64,000 nt of DNA from G963676205 sp964342525 (GTDB lineage: Bacteria > Campylobacterota > Campylobacteria > Campylobacterales > Arcobacteraceae). The translations under genes were made by a program, and so were the position numbers. Below the pieces are notes generated by a model that had not been told where the DNA came from, ran no database searches, and saw only the letters and a list, made by a program, of their open reading frames with translations. Positions 33,996-43,656 of the stretch are shown piece after piece; positions within the stretch are counted from its first letter, which is position 1, and each line of letters starts with the position of its first letter. The stretch is taken from assembly GCA_964342525.1 (NCBI GenBank), contig CAYFGQ010000011.1:8735-72734 (forward strand), given 5' to 3'.

Positions 33996-35729
33996 TTAAT
34001 TTGATTTAATTCTCTTTAAATGATTATCAATTAAAGAAGTATTATATCTTGTTTTTGTATTTAGAATTCCACTCCAATTACTAATATCTAAACCTAAAGG
34101 GTTATCCCTTAAAAGCTCAATTTTAATAATTGGACATCTTCTTTGTTCGATAAGTTTATCCCATAAGCTATGGGTTGAATTTAATGGTTCTTTGCTATCG
34201 CTTAACTCATTAGAAGGACAATATACATCAAAAGAAAAACCTTTAGATTCTAAAATTGAAGTTAATTTTACTTCGTAATTTTCAATAATATTTCTCTTTA
34301 CTTTATAAACTTTATAATTTTTCCAAAATTTACGGAATTGCTCATTCTTAACAATATTTTTATTGAAACAAATAAAATAACTTTGAATATGTAACTGTAT
34401 CTCATGGCTATCAGTTATTCCCCAAAAGTCAATATTTTTATCATTCATAGCACTAAACATCTCACCTAAGTCAAATAAAGGAGCATATACACTATCATTA
34501 CAAATTATCACTTGTTCATAGTTCTCTATCTCTTTTTCAAGAAGATTAAAACCTGTAGCCCAAGCTCCAAAATCATAACCTATATTTTCTTTACAAACTA
34601 TATCTCTACAATATCTTTTTAATCTATTTAAATACTTAGGTGCAATGGTATTTGCAGTTGAGACAAATACTATATCTACACCCATATTGTTTAGAGAAGA
34701 TATATAACTAAAAACATATTCATCTACTATGCCATCTTTATCGAAATGGGAAAAAATACATAACTTGTCGTATTTTTTTTCACTATTTTGAATATGTTCT
34801 TTTATCTTGCCATTTGTATCACTTGCTATATCTTTTTTTTGTTCCCTTTGTCTAAGAATATATGAATATGATTTTTTTACTTTCACTAAATATTTCTTTA
34901 AAAAGAATATACCTTTTCTAACAAATTTTAAAGCTCTCCAACCAATGGATCCCTCCATCAATGCTATTCTTTCTTTTTGGACATCTACTCTTTTTGCAAA
35001 ATCATCAAGACTTGTAGCAGTTTTTTTATATTTTTCATTATAAAAGAAAAAAGATGATTCATCAGCCACCAATTTTTTAATAAAATAATTATCCATCATT
35101 CTATAAATTAAATTAAATTCATTATCTTCTAAAAATTTAATGTTTTTTATACTTGATGTTCTAAATATCACAAATTCTATAGGCAAACTAATATTATACA
35201 TCCATTCATAATCAATAATATAGATATCTTCATCTTGAAGTATTATGTTTGATAAAATTAAATCTACATTTGACACAGTAGCGAAACATTTCTGCCCATC
35301 AAATCTACTATAATCAATATCACCAAAAGTATCAATTAGTTCGTTATTTACCATTGTTTCACTATTAAAAACTTCTGTTTTAAAACTGTTAAATAAAATA
35401 GTCTTATATTCTTCAAATACATTTTTCGTAAGATTTTCACTAATATCTAAAGCATCATCTAATTTTGAGTCTAAACTAACTCCCTCGATAAACTCAAAAA
35501 CTAAACTATCTTCTGTCTCTTTTAAAATCTTTGCAAGTTTAACCCTTGGATTAATAATTGAATTTAAAAGAGATTCATAGTTTTCTTTCATCTTTTTTAA
35601 ATGAGGAATTGCCTCTCTACACATAGCTTGTTTCTTAACATACTTTATTCCAGATTCTTCAAATATTATAGTTCTTATTTGATAACTTTTTGATCTTTCA
35701 CTATTATGTTTTACATATAAAATTTTCAT
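33996..35729 (-). CDS. Kinase-like domain fused to rhamnan synthesis protein F (RgpF)
   Basis: This 577-residue two-domain protein is unusual. Residues 1 to about 230 look like an atypical small-molecule or LPS kinase: a basic patch, VFEFIEGVSL, then D156-x4-N161 (NVDLILSNII) and the metal-binding D173 in YIIDYEW. A linker with basic amphipathic helices spans about 255-300. Residues 322-577 match the RgpF domain (CIFSHFDKDGIVDEYV, NIGYDFGAWATG, NDSVYAPL), a polyrhamnose glycosyltransferase family. It directly follows the methyltransferase gene. Together they resemble the methyltransferase-kinase chain terminator WbdD, but split and joined to a transferase. Kinase activity is inferred. Confidence 0.75.
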   Translation of the reverse strand: MKILYVKHNSERSKSYQIRTIIFEESGIKYVKKQAMCREAIPHLKKMKENYESLLNSIINPRVKLAKILKETEDSLVFEFIEGVSLDSKLDDALDISENLTKNVFEEYKTILFNSFKTEVFNSETMVNNELIDTFGDIDYSRFDGQKCFATVSNVDLILSNIILQDEDIYIIDYEWMYNISLPIEFVIFRTSSIKNIKFLEDNEFNLIYRMMDNYFIKKLVADESSFFFYNEKYKKTATSLDDFAKRVDVQKERIALMEGSIGWRALKFVRKGIFFLKKYLVKVKKSYSYILRQREQKKDIASDTNGKIKEHIQNSEKKYDKLCIFSHFDKDGIVDEYVFSYISSLNNMGVDIVFVSTANTIAPKYLNRLKRYCRDIVCKENIGYDFGAWATGFNLLEKEIENYEQVIICNDSVYAPLFDLGEMFSAMNDKNIDFWGITDSHEIQLHIQSYFICFNKNIVKNEQFRKFWKNYKVYKVKRNIIENYEVKLTSILESKGFSFDVYCPSNELSDSKEPLNSTHSLWDKLIEQRRCPIIKIELLRDNPLGLDISNWSGILNTKTRYNTSLIDNHLKRIKSN

Positions 35730-36620
35730 CTATTCACCACAAATAACTAAGAAGGAGTTTGCAAAAAACTCAAACTGTTTATTTTCAATAATCCCTTTAA
35801 AGGCTTCTGTCTCATCAAAAAATACAAATCTATCATTATCAAAATTTGGAGCTTTTGAAATAAAAGAATCTTTATTCGGTAAATAATCACTGGAATATAT
35901 TTCTAAGGGCATTTTATAATCAGGATGGGGATAATAAAACTCTTGATTGGGATATCCTGATTCTTTTAAAAGATTCTCCAACTCAAATTTTCCAAATGTT
36001 CTAACATTTTTATTACCTATATAACCTGTGATACCATCATATTCTTTTGCAGTATGATCCTCTTTAGCTCCCGCAAAATATTTTAGTCCATACCTATTTT
36101 CAATCGCTATTATTAGTTTACCATCAGGTTTTAAAAACTTTTTAATATTTAATAAAAAGTCTTTATATGGTTCATTAGTATTTGTAAAACTACCAGCATA
36201 CTCTAATACACCATTTAAAGTGATATAATCAAACTTATCTTCAAACTCTATATCATTTAGATTTCCAACAAAGATTTCTAAATTATCACATGATTTATTT
36301 CTTTCATAATTAATTAGAGATCTTCTTTTTGAAAGCTCTACCACTTTTACAGTCTCTAGACTAGCACACAATGCACCAGTAATAGCACCACAACCACCAC
36401 CAATTTCCAATAAATTACAATTTTTTCTAAAAGGATACCAATTTATAATATTCTGTCTAATTGGAGATAAATGGTACAAAACTGGCCATCTATCATCTTT
36501 TGATAAAATCTCTTCATAGTCATCATTTTGTGATACAATCTCTAAAAGTTCATCCTCTATGTTACCATCACTATAATAATCTTCACCAGTATAAAAATCT
36601 AAATTTAATTTTGCTAACAA
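35730..36620 (-). CDS. SAM-dependent methyltransferase, putative O-chain cap enzyme
   Basis: This is a 296-residue class I methyltransferase. Motif I is LLEIGGGCGAITGAL at about 70-84, motif II-like VKVVELSKRR, then LNGVLEYAG and LIIAIENRYGLKYFAGA. The IENRYGLKYFAGA segment is typical of methyltransferases in WbdD-like and rgp-type loci, which methylate the growing chain or its terminal phosphate. The start is TTG at 36620 with GGAG upstream. Its stop abuts the start of the kinase-RgpF gene. It may help set the chain length by capping; the acceptor is inferred. Confidence 0.8.
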   Translation of the reverse strand: MLAKLNLDFYTGEDYYSDGNIEDELLEIVSQNDDYEEILSKDDRWPVLYHLSPIRQNIINWYPFRKNCNLLEIGGGCGAITGALCASLETVKVVELSKRRSLINYERNKSCDNLEIFVGNLNDIEFEDKFDYITLNGVLEYAGSFTNTNEPYKDFLLNIKKFLKPDGKLIIAIENRYGLKYFAGAKEDHTAKEYDGITGYIGNKNVRTFGKFELENLLKESGYPNQEFYYPHPDYKMPLEIYSSDYLPNKDSFISKAPNFDNDRFVFFDETEAFKGIIENKQFEFFANSFLVICGE

Positions 36621-36648
36621 TGTAACTCCAATTTGAATTTAAGTATCT

Positions 36649-36654
36649 AGTATA
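36649..36654 (-). promoter_or_regulatory. Candidate extended -10 promoter before the methyltransferase gene
   Basis: TGGTATACT on the minus strand (TG-n plus TATACT) lies 28 bases before the TTG start in a 50-base gap, one of the few breaks in the O-chain run. It may be an internal promoter. Confidence 0.4.
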
Positions 36655-36670
36655 CCATATTATTGCTATT

Positions 36671-38278
36671 TTATTTATAAGGTATATATTTAGGAAATTC
36701 TTCAGGGATATTAAATAATACTGGAACCGTTCTTGTTTTTACATTTTTATCAGAAATATGATTATTATACATTCTAATATAATCTGGAATACTTTTTCTT
36801 CCTTCCCAATAAACATCCTCACCATATATATATTTTAAAACAAAAGCTATATCTACTCTTGCATAAAATCTAATTTTTCTATAAGGAGTTTCATATTTAC
36901 TATACTCACTATTTAATATTTTTAATTCTTTACCAATTATTTTTATATTCTCTTCACTAAGATGAAAACTTACCGATTTATTTTGAATACTCTTTTTTAT
37001 TGATTGTACATTTTTATAATAATTATTATTTACTATATTATAATTTTTAGAAAACAAGTAAGTACATACCAAAGTTAAAACTATTACTAAATTCATAAAA
37101 AAGAAAGAACTAGTTTTAAAATGGTAAGATATATAATAAATAGAAACCGGTAATAAAATAAATAATGAAGAAGAATAATAGAGCCTATTAACAACACCTA
37201 AAGATGTAATTAAACTAAATATACCAGAACTTACTTCAGTTAAAGGGATAATAACAAATAAACTAGTAAGAGAAATAAAAATAAAAAACTTTATATTTAC
37301 AATAACTTCTTTTTTTTGAACTCTATTCCTTATAATATGTATAAAGACTAAAACAGAAAAAAAACCAATCACATACATTAATTCATTAACTGAATAAAAA
37401 GATCTATTAAATCCATTTACTAAAATCTGTCCATTTTCTATTATTTTAGAATATAAGGGTGATAAACTATTATCCCTTATATATATTAATATTTGTGATT
37501 TCATTATTTCTGAACTAGAAATAAAATTATTAAAAAAGACAACCCCAAAAACTATCAAAAGAAAAAATTGAATACTATATTTTTTTAAAAATTCTAGTAA
37601 TTTTTTATAATATACTAAAGAAAAGATAAATAAATACATTAAAAAATATAAAAACTCCATTGCATGAATCTTTATAATAAGTATTGATATTACTACTATC
37701 AAAAAAATATATACTGTTTTTTTTATTTTAGAATTTTTTTCTAAAAATAGAATAATACAGAGTGTGAGTATATACCAAAATAATAATAATGTAATTTGAT
37801 AATTTATAGAATACCATAAAGTCCAAACTTGATGTTGCCCCATAGAGTGGGTTGCAAAAATAGTAAACCAAATAACAGATGACCATAAAGATAAATATTT
37901 TAATTTAACTACGTCTATTTCTTTAAAAATATTACGAATAACTACATGACTAAAATAAAATATTATAAAAAAAGATAAACATGTTTGAACAACATATATT
38001 ATTTTAGCAATAAAAAATAAATCAAATTCTGATATATTAAATAAATCAACTACTCTTGCCCAAAAGAAATGCCAAAGTTTTCTATCACTAGGAACCTCTA
38101 AAATTCCATAATATTTTTGAATCTCTGTTAAATGATAAAAAGCATCAAAAGGATACCTTAAAAAAGGACTACTATAAAAAATTAAGCATAAGAATAAAAG
38201 AACTAATAAATAAAAAAAATTACTAGAATTAATGTATCCATTTCTATAATTCAATATTAATTTCACTTTGGAGATCAT
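36671..38278 (-). CDS. Polytopic membrane protein, GT-C-like
   Basis: I do not recognise a named family. The 535 residues contain about 11-12 hydrophobic helices. The first loop carries RYPFDAFYHLTEIQKYYG with an acidic residue, as expected of GT-C transferases that use lipid-linked donors, and the last 100 residues form a soluble C-terminal part (YGEDVYWEGRKSIPDYIRMY). The start overlaps wzt by 35 bases and has AGGA upstream. A role as a lipid-linked sugar transferase or chain-modifying enzyme fits the context but is inferred. The very low GC suggests acquired O-chain DNA. Confidence 0.65.
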   Translation of the reverse strand: MISKVKLILNYRNGYINSSNFFYLLVLLFLCLIFYSSPFLRYPFDAFYHLTEIQKYYGILEVPSDRKLWHFFWARVVDLFNISEFDLFFIAKIIYVVQTCLSFFIIFYFSHVVIRNIFKEIDVVKLKYLSLWSSVIWFTIFATHSMGQHQVWTLWYSINYQITLLLFWYILTLCIILFLEKNSKIKKTVYIFLIVVISILIIKIHAMEFLYFLMYLFIFSLVYYKKLLEFLKKYSIQFFLLIVFGVVFFNNFISSSEIMKSQILIYIRDNSLSPLYSKIIENGQILVNGFNRSFYSVNELMYVIGFFSVLVFIHIIRNRVQKKEVIVNIKFFIFISLTSLFVIIPLTEVSSGIFSLITSLGVVNRLYYSSSLFILLPVSIYYISYHFKTSSFFFMNLVIVLTLVCTYLFSKNYNIVNNNYYKNVQSIKKSIQNKSVSFHLSEENIKIIGKELKILNSEYSKYETPYRKIRFYARVDIAFVLKYIYGEDVYWEGRKSIPDYIRMYNNHISDKNVKTRTVPVLFNIPEEFPKYIPYK

Positions 38279-39494
38279 AAAATCCTACCATTTGGGCTTC
38301 CCCAATTATATCAAATAAAAGTACATCATAAATTCTATTATAAACCTCAACCCCATTTTCATTTATTCCTACACATCCTAAAGATAATGAATATTTACCT
38401 AATTGTAGATTTGCTTTTTGTTTAAACGTTATTGTAACAATCTCTTCTTCTTTATAAAGAGATGTACTAATATACTTCATAGCAGTATTTGTACCTGTTA
38501 TTTCAAGTCCTTTAGAATCCTTTATTGTAAAAGCAAAAAGAGGAGAAAGTATCTCCTCATGAAACTTAACTTTCATTACTATTTGAAATTCGTCATTAAA
38601 GTCAAGTATGGTAGCTGGTTTATTTGAAGAGTCAAAAATTCCATAATCTATGATGGATGCTTTTCCATTACCATAAGTATCCATCTCACTATTTACTAAA
38701 AAAGAACTTTTTAAAGTTTTTGAAAGATCTAATTTTATTTTTTCTTTCTCTTTTTTATAAAAATCACCTGACAATACTTTCTTAAAATTATCAACTGCAA
38801 TTTTGGGAGTATCATCACATATTACTTCACCATTATCAATTATTATTGCTCTTGTACAGTATCTAATAACAGTATCTAAGCCATGAGTAACAAACAAAAT
38901 AGTTTTGCCATTTGATTGAAAATCTTGAAATCTTTTAAAACATTTCATTTGAAATGCCATGTCTCCAACACTTAAAGCTTCATCAACAATCAATATATCA
39001 GGTTCTACATTTATGGACACACTAAATGCAAGTCTAGCAAACATACCACTACTATACATTTTAACAGGTTGATAAATAAATTCTCCAATATCAGCAAAAG
39101 ATAAAATACTATCAAGTTTTTCATCCATTTCTTTTTTAGAAAACCCCATAATTGTACCATTTAAATAAATATTTTCTAAACCTGTCATTTCAGGGTTGAA
39201 CCCTGCACCTAATTCTAATAAAGAAGCAATTTTACCATTAACCTCAATAGAACCATCAGTAGGAGTTAATACACCTGTAATCATTTTTAGTAAAGTCGAT
39301 TTACCAGCACCATTTTTCCCAATAATACCTACAGTCTCACCTTTTTTTATTTCTAAATTAATATTATTTGTTGCTACAAAAGTATGATGGTATTTTTTCC
39401 TAAAAGGATGAATCATCTCTTTCATCATATCAGAAGGATGATCATAAAGATGATAAGTTTTTGATAAATTTTTTATTTTAATAGCGTTTTTCAT
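38244..39494 (-). CDS. wzt: O-antigen ABC transporter ATP-binding protein Wzt with C-terminal domain
   Basis: Wzt powers export of the finished lipid-linked O-chain. The 416 residues start with an ABC domain: Walker A GIIGKNGAGKST (57-68), signature YSSGMFARLAF (about 147-157) and Walker B DILIVDEALS. The leading YHLYDHPSDMMKEMIHPF is typical of Wzt. Residues about 265-416 form an extra beta domain (YGIFDSSNKPATILDFNDEF) like the Wzt C-terminal domain that recognises capped chains. It shares its first base with the last base of wzm. The methyltransferase and kinase-RgpF genes downstream fit a cap-recognition mechanism. Confidence 0.92.
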   Translation of the reverse strand: MKNAIKIKNLSKTYHLYDHPSDMMKEMIHPFRKKYHHTFVATNNINLEIKKGETVGIIGKNGAGKSTLLKMITGVLTPTDGSIEVNGKIASLLELGAGFNPEMTGLENIYLNGTIMGFSKKEMDEKLDSILSFADIGEFIYQPVKMYSSGMFARLAFSVSINVEPDILIVDEALSVGDMAFQMKCFKRFQDFQSNGKTILFVTHGLDTVIRYCTRAIIIDNGEVICDDTPKIAVDNFKKVLSGDFYKKEKEKIKLDLSKTLKSSFLVNSEMDTYGNGKASIIDYGIFDSSNKPATILDFNDEFQIVMKVKFHEEILSPLFAFTIKDSKGLEITGTNTAMKYISTSLYKEEEIVTITFKQKANLQLGKYSLSLGCVGINENGVEVYNRIYDVLLFDIIGEAQMVGFYDLQSEINIEL

Positions 39495-40252
39495 TATAAT
39501 ACATCTGCAAAAAAAGGTCTTAGTTTTTTAAAAACTATTTTTCCTATTATATAAAATATAATAGCACAAGCCCAAAAATAAATAGTCATATTTACATCTT
39601 CCCAAAACCAAGTTTTATTTATAAATATATCCCTATACCCTTCTATAATATATACCAAAGGATTTAATTGAATTATAAAATGATACTTTTGTGGAACCAT
39701 TTGTAAATTCCAAAAAATTGGAGTAAGCCAAAAGCCAAATTGTAGAGTCATAGAAACAAATTGACTAACATCTTTTGTAAATACAGCTAAAGAGGAAGTA
39801 ATCAAAGATATAGCATAAATTAAAAATATTGTAACAATAAGATAATATACAATTTGAAAATAATAAATATCTGGAGCATATCCATATATCCAAAACATTC
39901 CTATCATAAAGAAAATAAAAAATAAATGTATTATAAATGCTGATGTGATTTTTATAACAGGAAGTAAAGATATATTAAATACTATTTTTTTTACTAAATA
40001 GCTCTTAGAAACTATAGAGTTAGTAGCCTTACCTAAGCCCTCACTAAAAAAGAACCAAGGTATCATTCCTGCAATAAGCCATAAAATAAAAGGATAGTCT
40101 CCCACAGGTTGGGCCTTAAAACCAACTTGAAAAACAAACCAAAATATTAAAATAGTAAATGTAGGTTGTATAAAAGCCCAAGCTATACCTAAAAATGACC
40201 CTAAAAACTCTTGTTTAAAATCATTTTTTACTAAAGATGTGAATAAATTCAT
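39494..40252 (-). CDS. wzm: O-antigen ABC transporter permease Wzm
   Basis: Wzm is the membrane subunit of the O-chain exporter. The 252 residues form about six helices of the ABC-2 type. The N-terminus NDFKQEFLGSFLGIAWAFIQPT and the C-terminal LNPLVYIIEGYRDIF are family hallmarks. The start overlaps the stop of rmlB (ATGA), so sugar supply and export are coupled in one transcript. Confidence 0.92.
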   Translation of the reverse strand: MNLFTSLVKNDFKQEFLGSFLGIAWAFIQPTFTILIFWFVFQVGFKAQPVGDYPFILWLIAGMIPWFFFSEGLGKATNSIVSKSYLVKKIVFNISLLPVIKITSAFIIHLFFIFFMIGMFWIYGYAPDIYYFQIVYYLIVTIFLIYAISLITSSLAVFTKDVSQFVSMTLQFGFWLTPIFWNLQMVPQKYHFIIQLNPLVYIIEGYRDIFINKTWFWEDVNMTIYFWACAIIFYIIGKIVFKKLRPFFADVL

Positions 40253-41268
40253 TTATATTTACTTAAATACCATTCAATAGTTTTAATAATTCCTGATTCA
40301 AAATTCTCATCAGCTTTCCAACCTAGATCATTTTCTAACTTTGTAGCATCAATAGCATATCTTCTATCATGTCCTGCTCTATCTTCAACATATGTGATAA
40401 GCTCTTTATAACTTCCACTCTCTTTTGGCGTCATTTCGTCTAATAATTCGCATATTTTATTTACAATATAATTATTATTTCTCTCATTTCTACCACCAAT
40501 ATTATAAACCTCTCCATTTATACCTTTATGGTAAACTAGATCAATACCCTTACAGTGATCTAAAACATAAAGCCAATCACGAATATTTTTACCATCTCCA
40601 TAAATTGGAATATTTTGATTTGAAAGTGCTTTCCTAATAATTGTAGGAATTAATTTTTCATCATGTTGTTTTGGTCCATAATTATTTGAACAGTTAGTAA
40701 TTACTGCATCCATTCCAAATGTATGATGATATGATCTTACAATCATATCTGATCCAGCTTTTGATGCTGAATATGGAGAATTTGGTGCATATGGAGTTTC
40801 TTCGGTAAATAGATCCTCAGGATCATCAGTAAGTGTACCATAAACTTCATCGGTTGAGATATGATGAAATCTACATCCTTTATATTCTTCTTTGTAAGTA
40901 AAAGGTTTCTCCATCCAATATTTATATGCAACATCAATAAGAGTGTGAGTTCCATTTACATTTGTTTGTACAAATACTCCAGGGTTTTTAATTGAATTAT
41001 CTACATGTGATTCTGCAGCAAAGTGAATTACACCTCTAATATCATATTCACTAAAAATAAATTCAACAAGATCCCTATTACAAATATCACCTTTGATAAA
41101 TTTATATTTAGGGTTATTTTCACATTCTTTTAGATTTTCAAGATCACCTGCATACGTTAAAAGATCAAGATTAATAATATTATAATCTTCATACTTCTCT
41201 AAAAAATATGGTACAAAATTTGAACCAATAAATCCTGCACATCCAGTTACTAATATACTCTTAGCCAT
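40249..41268 (-). CDS. rmlB: dTDP-glucose 4,6-dehydratase
   Basis: RmlB converts dTDP-glucose to dTDP-4-keto-6-deoxyglucose, the second step of dTDP-L-rhamnose synthesis. It is an extended SDR with GCAGFIGSN near the start, STDEVYG, and YxxxK in YSASKAGSD. I take the ATG at 41268 (339 residues, MAKSILVTGCAG), because GGAGAG lies just upstream and the ATG overlaps the rmlD stop. A 10-residue longer frame starting at 41298 is less plausible. It is part of rmlACDB. Confidence 0.95.
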   Translation of the reverse strand: MAKSILVTGCAGFIGSNFVPYFLEKYEDYNIINLDLLTYAGDLENLKECENNPKYKFIKGDICNRDLVEFIFSEYDIRGVIHFAAESHVDNSIKNPGVFVQTNVNGTHTLIDVAYKYWMEKPFTYKEEYKGCRFHHISTDEVYGTLTDDPEDLFTEETPYAPNSPYSASKAGSDMIVRSYHHTFGMDAVITNCSNNYGPKQHDEKLIPTIIRKALSNQNIPIYGDGKNIRDWLYVLDHCKGIDLVYHKGINGEVYNIGGRNERNNNYIVNKICELLDEMTPKESGSYKELITYVEDRAGHDRRYAIDATKLENDLGWKADENFESGIIKTIEWYLSKYK

Positions 41269-42134
41269 TATTTTCTCTCTCCTAATTCTCTTAAACAACT
41301 ATCTAAACTATCTTTCCAATATGGTATCTCAATCTCAAATTTCTTTTTAATTTTTGCTTTATTTAAAAGAGAATAATGTGGTCTTGAAGCTGGTGTTGGG
41401 TACTGATATGTTTCAATTGGATTAATTTTACAATTAATTTTTCCCATTTTCATAATCTCTTTTGCAAAGTCATACCAAGAGATTGCACCCTCATTACTAT
41501 AGTGATAAACCTCTACCTTATCATTTTGTATTTTTGGAAGAATTTCTAAAATTGTATGAGCAAGATCTCTTGCATATGTTGGTGTTCCTATTTGATCAAA
41601 GATTACACCTAACTCATCTCTTTCTTTCCCTAGTTTTAGCATAGTTTTTACAAAATTTGCTCCAAAACTACTATATACCCATGAAGTTCTAATTATAATT
41701 GAGTTATGAGGGTTAATCTCTTGCATCTGAATTTCACCATCAAGTTTTGTTTGACCATATACACTAGAAGGGCTTGTTTGATATTCTTCCACATAAGGCT
41801 TATAAGCTTTTCCATCAAACACATAATCTGTTGATACATGAATAAGTTTTATATTATTCTCTTTTGATATTTTTGCAAGTTTTTTTGTAGCTTTTCTATT
41901 TATAAGATCGGCTACTTCTTTATCCTCTTCTGCTTTATCTACAGCAGTGTATGCGGCACAGTTTATTATAATATCAATATTATTGTTCTTTATACACTCT
42001 TTTATAGATACTTCACTTGTAATATCTAACTCATCTTTATCTGTAAAAATGTAATTGTTATCAAAATCTTTTGAAAGTTCTCTTATCTCTGAGCCTAATT
42101 GACCATTTGCACCAGTTACTAAAATATTAGGCAT
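41268..42134 (-). CDS. rmlD: dTDP-4-dehydrorhamnose reductase
   Basis: RmlD reduces dTDP-4-keto-L-rhamnose to dTDP-L-rhamnose. The 288 residues have the SDR nucleotide motif GANGQLGSEI, the family segments AAYTAVDKAEED and STDYVFDG, YxxxK in SVYGQTKLDGE, and RTSWVYS. It overlaps rmlC at its start by 8 bases, and its last base is shared with the rmlB ATG. Confidence 0.95.
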   Translation of the reverse strand: MPNILVTGANGQLGSEIRELSKDFDNNYIFTDKDELDITSEVSIKECIKNNNIDIIINCAAYTAVDKAEEDKEVADLINRKATKKLAKISKENNIKLIHVSTDYVFDGKAYKPYVEEYQTSPSSVYGQTKLDGEIQMQEINPHNSIIIRTSWVYSSFGANFVKTMLKLGKERDELGVIFDQIGTPTYARDLAHTILEILPKIQNDKVEVYHYSNEGAISWYDFAKEIMKMGKINCKINPIETYQYPTPASRPHYSLLNKAKIKKKFEIEIPYWKDSLDSCLRELGERK

Positions 42135-42702
42135 AATAATCTACTCCATACTCAAATAGATCTCTTGTTTCTTTAAAGGATGGTTGAGTTGTATCTTTTG
42201 CAGATAATTGTAACTCTTTATGATCAATTTTCCAATCAATCGCTAAATCTTTATCATCAAATGCAATTCCCCTATCACACTCAGGGGAATAATAATTATC
42301 AACCTTATAAGCAAAAATAGCTTCATCTGATAAAACTACAAAACCATGTGCAAAACCACGGGGAACTAATAATTGTCTTTTATTCTCTTCACTAAGCTCT
42401 ACTGCAACATGTTTTCCGAAAGTTGGGCTACCTTTTCTAATATCAACAGCCACATCTAAAACACTACCTTTTATCACCCTTACAAGTTTTGTTTGAGCAT
42501 AAGGAGAGAGCTGATAATGAAGCCCTCTTAAAACTCCACGAGAACTTTTTGATTCGTTATCTTGACAAAAACCTATTCTAAATCCTAAAAATTCTTCAAG
42601 TTTATCTGCTCTAAATGTTTCAACAAAGTACCCTCTATGATCACCATGAACAGTAGGTTCACAAATTACAACATCTGGTATTTCAGTTCTTATAAAATTC
42701 AC
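42127..42702 (-). CDS. rmlC: dTDP-4-dehydrorhamnose 3,5-epimerase
   Basis: RmlC epimerises dTDP-4-keto-6-deoxyglucose at C3 and C5. The 191 residues are the usual length of this cupin. The catalytic histidine region is VLRGLHYQLSPYAQTKLVRV, and FQDNES-like FCQDNESKSSRG and PRGFAHGFVVLSD are conserved. Its start abuts the end of rmlA. A second, shorter RmlC-like cupin occurs at 56070 with the CDP-sugar genes. Confidence 0.95.
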   Translation of the reverse strand: MNFIRTEIPDVVICEPTVHGDHRGYFVETFRADKLEEFLGFRIGFCQDNESKSSRGVLRGLHYQLSPYAQTKLVRVIKGSVLDVAVDIRKGSPTFGKHVAVELSEENKRQLLVPRGFAHGFVVLSDEAIFAYKVDNYYSPECDRGIAFDDKDLAIDWKIDHKELQLSAKDTTQPSFKETRDLFEYGVDYYA

Positions 42703-43593
42703 TTATTTTATTCCTCTTCCTAAATTTGCTCTATTTATTAAATATTGTCCATATTGATTTTTCTTTAATGGTTCAGCTAACTCTAAAAGTTGTTCTTTTG
42801 AAATATATCCCATCTCATAAGCAATTTCTTCAAGACAAGCAACCTTTAATGATTGTCTTTTTTCAATTGTTGCTATAAACTGTCCCGCATCAAGCAAAGA
42901 ATCATGAGTACCTGTATCAAGCCAAGCATATCCTCTTCCCATAAGTTCAACTTTTAATTTATCTTGTTTTAGATAGTTTTCATTTACAGTTGTGATCTCT
43001 AACTCACCCCTATCACTAGGCTCAATTGTTTTAGCAATTTCAACTACTGAATTAGGGTAAAAATATAAGCCTACTACCGCATAATTACTTTTAGGTTTTT
43101 TGGGTTTTTCTTCTATAGAAATAGCGTTATTATTTTCATCAAACTCTACAACCCCATATCTTTCTGGATCATTTACATAATAACCAAATACGGTTGCTTT
43201 AGCTTCATCTTTTACATTTTTTACACTTTGAGCAAGCATCTTTGTAAGTCCATGCCCATGAAATATATTATCCCCAAGAACTAGACAAACATCATCTTCA
43301 CCAATAAAATCTTCACCTAAAATAAAAGCTTGTGCTAAGCCATCTGGACTTTCTTGAACAACATATTCAAAACTCATACCAAGTTCTGTGCCATCACCAA
43401 GTAGATTTTTAAAAGCTGCTTGATCATGAGGTGTTGTAATAATGAGAACTTCTTTAATCCCAGCTAGCATTAATACAGAAAGAGGATAATATATCATAGG
43501 CTTATCATATATTGGTACTAATTGTTTACTCACACCTTTTGTAATTGGATAAAGTCTTGTACCTGACCCTCCTGCTAATATTATTCCTTTCAT
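42703..43593 (-). CDS. rmlA: Glucose-1-phosphate thymidylyltransferase
   Basis: RmlA makes dTDP-glucose, the first step to dTDP-L-rhamnose. The 296 residues match the family length. The nucleotide motif is LAGGSGTRLYPIT (6-18), followed by VSKQLVPIYDKPMIYYPLSVLM, LGDNIFHGHG and GRGYAWLDTGTHDSLL. AGAAGG lies before the ATG, and a TATAAT at 43632-43637 may start an rml-wzm-wzt transcript. Confidence 0.96.
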   Translation of the reverse strand: MKGIILAGGSGTRLYPITKGVSKQLVPIYDKPMIYYPLSVLMLAGIKEVLIITTPHDQAAFKNLLGDGTELGMSFEYVVQESPDGLAQAFILGEDFIGEDDVCLVLGDNIFHGHGLTKMLAQSVKNVKDEAKATVFGYYVNDPERYGVVEFDENNNAISIEEKPKKPKSNYAVVGLYFYPNSVVEIAKTIEPSDRGELEITTVNENYLKQDKLKVELMGRGYAWLDTGTHDSLLDAGQFIATIEKRQSLKVACLEEIAYEMGYISKEQLLELAEPLKKNQYGQYLINRANLGRGIK

Positions 43594-43631
43594 ATATAAA
43601 ACCTTCTAATTATTAAAATAAAATACTAAAT

Positions 43632-43637
43632 ATTATA
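43632..43637 (-). promoter_or_regulatory. Candidate -10 box for the rmlACDB-wzm-wzt unit
   Basis: TATAAT on the minus strand, 38 bases before the rmlA ATG, in the 63-base gap after the pglF-like gene. It would separate the pgl module from the rhamnose/export module at the transcript level. Confidence 0.45.
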
Positions 43638-43656
43638 GCTAATATGTACTAAATTT

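Noticed and set aside
36671..38278. PglK or Wzx flippase among the polytopic proteins
   Set aside because: None of the membrane proteins carries an ABC domain or the 12-14 helix MOP pattern that I could recognise; GT-C-like or Wzy-like readings fit better.
41269..41298. Ten-residue N-terminal extension of rmlB
   Set aside because: The ATG at 41268 has GGAGAG upstream and starts the canonical nucleotide-binding strand; the extension overlaps rmlD in another frame.
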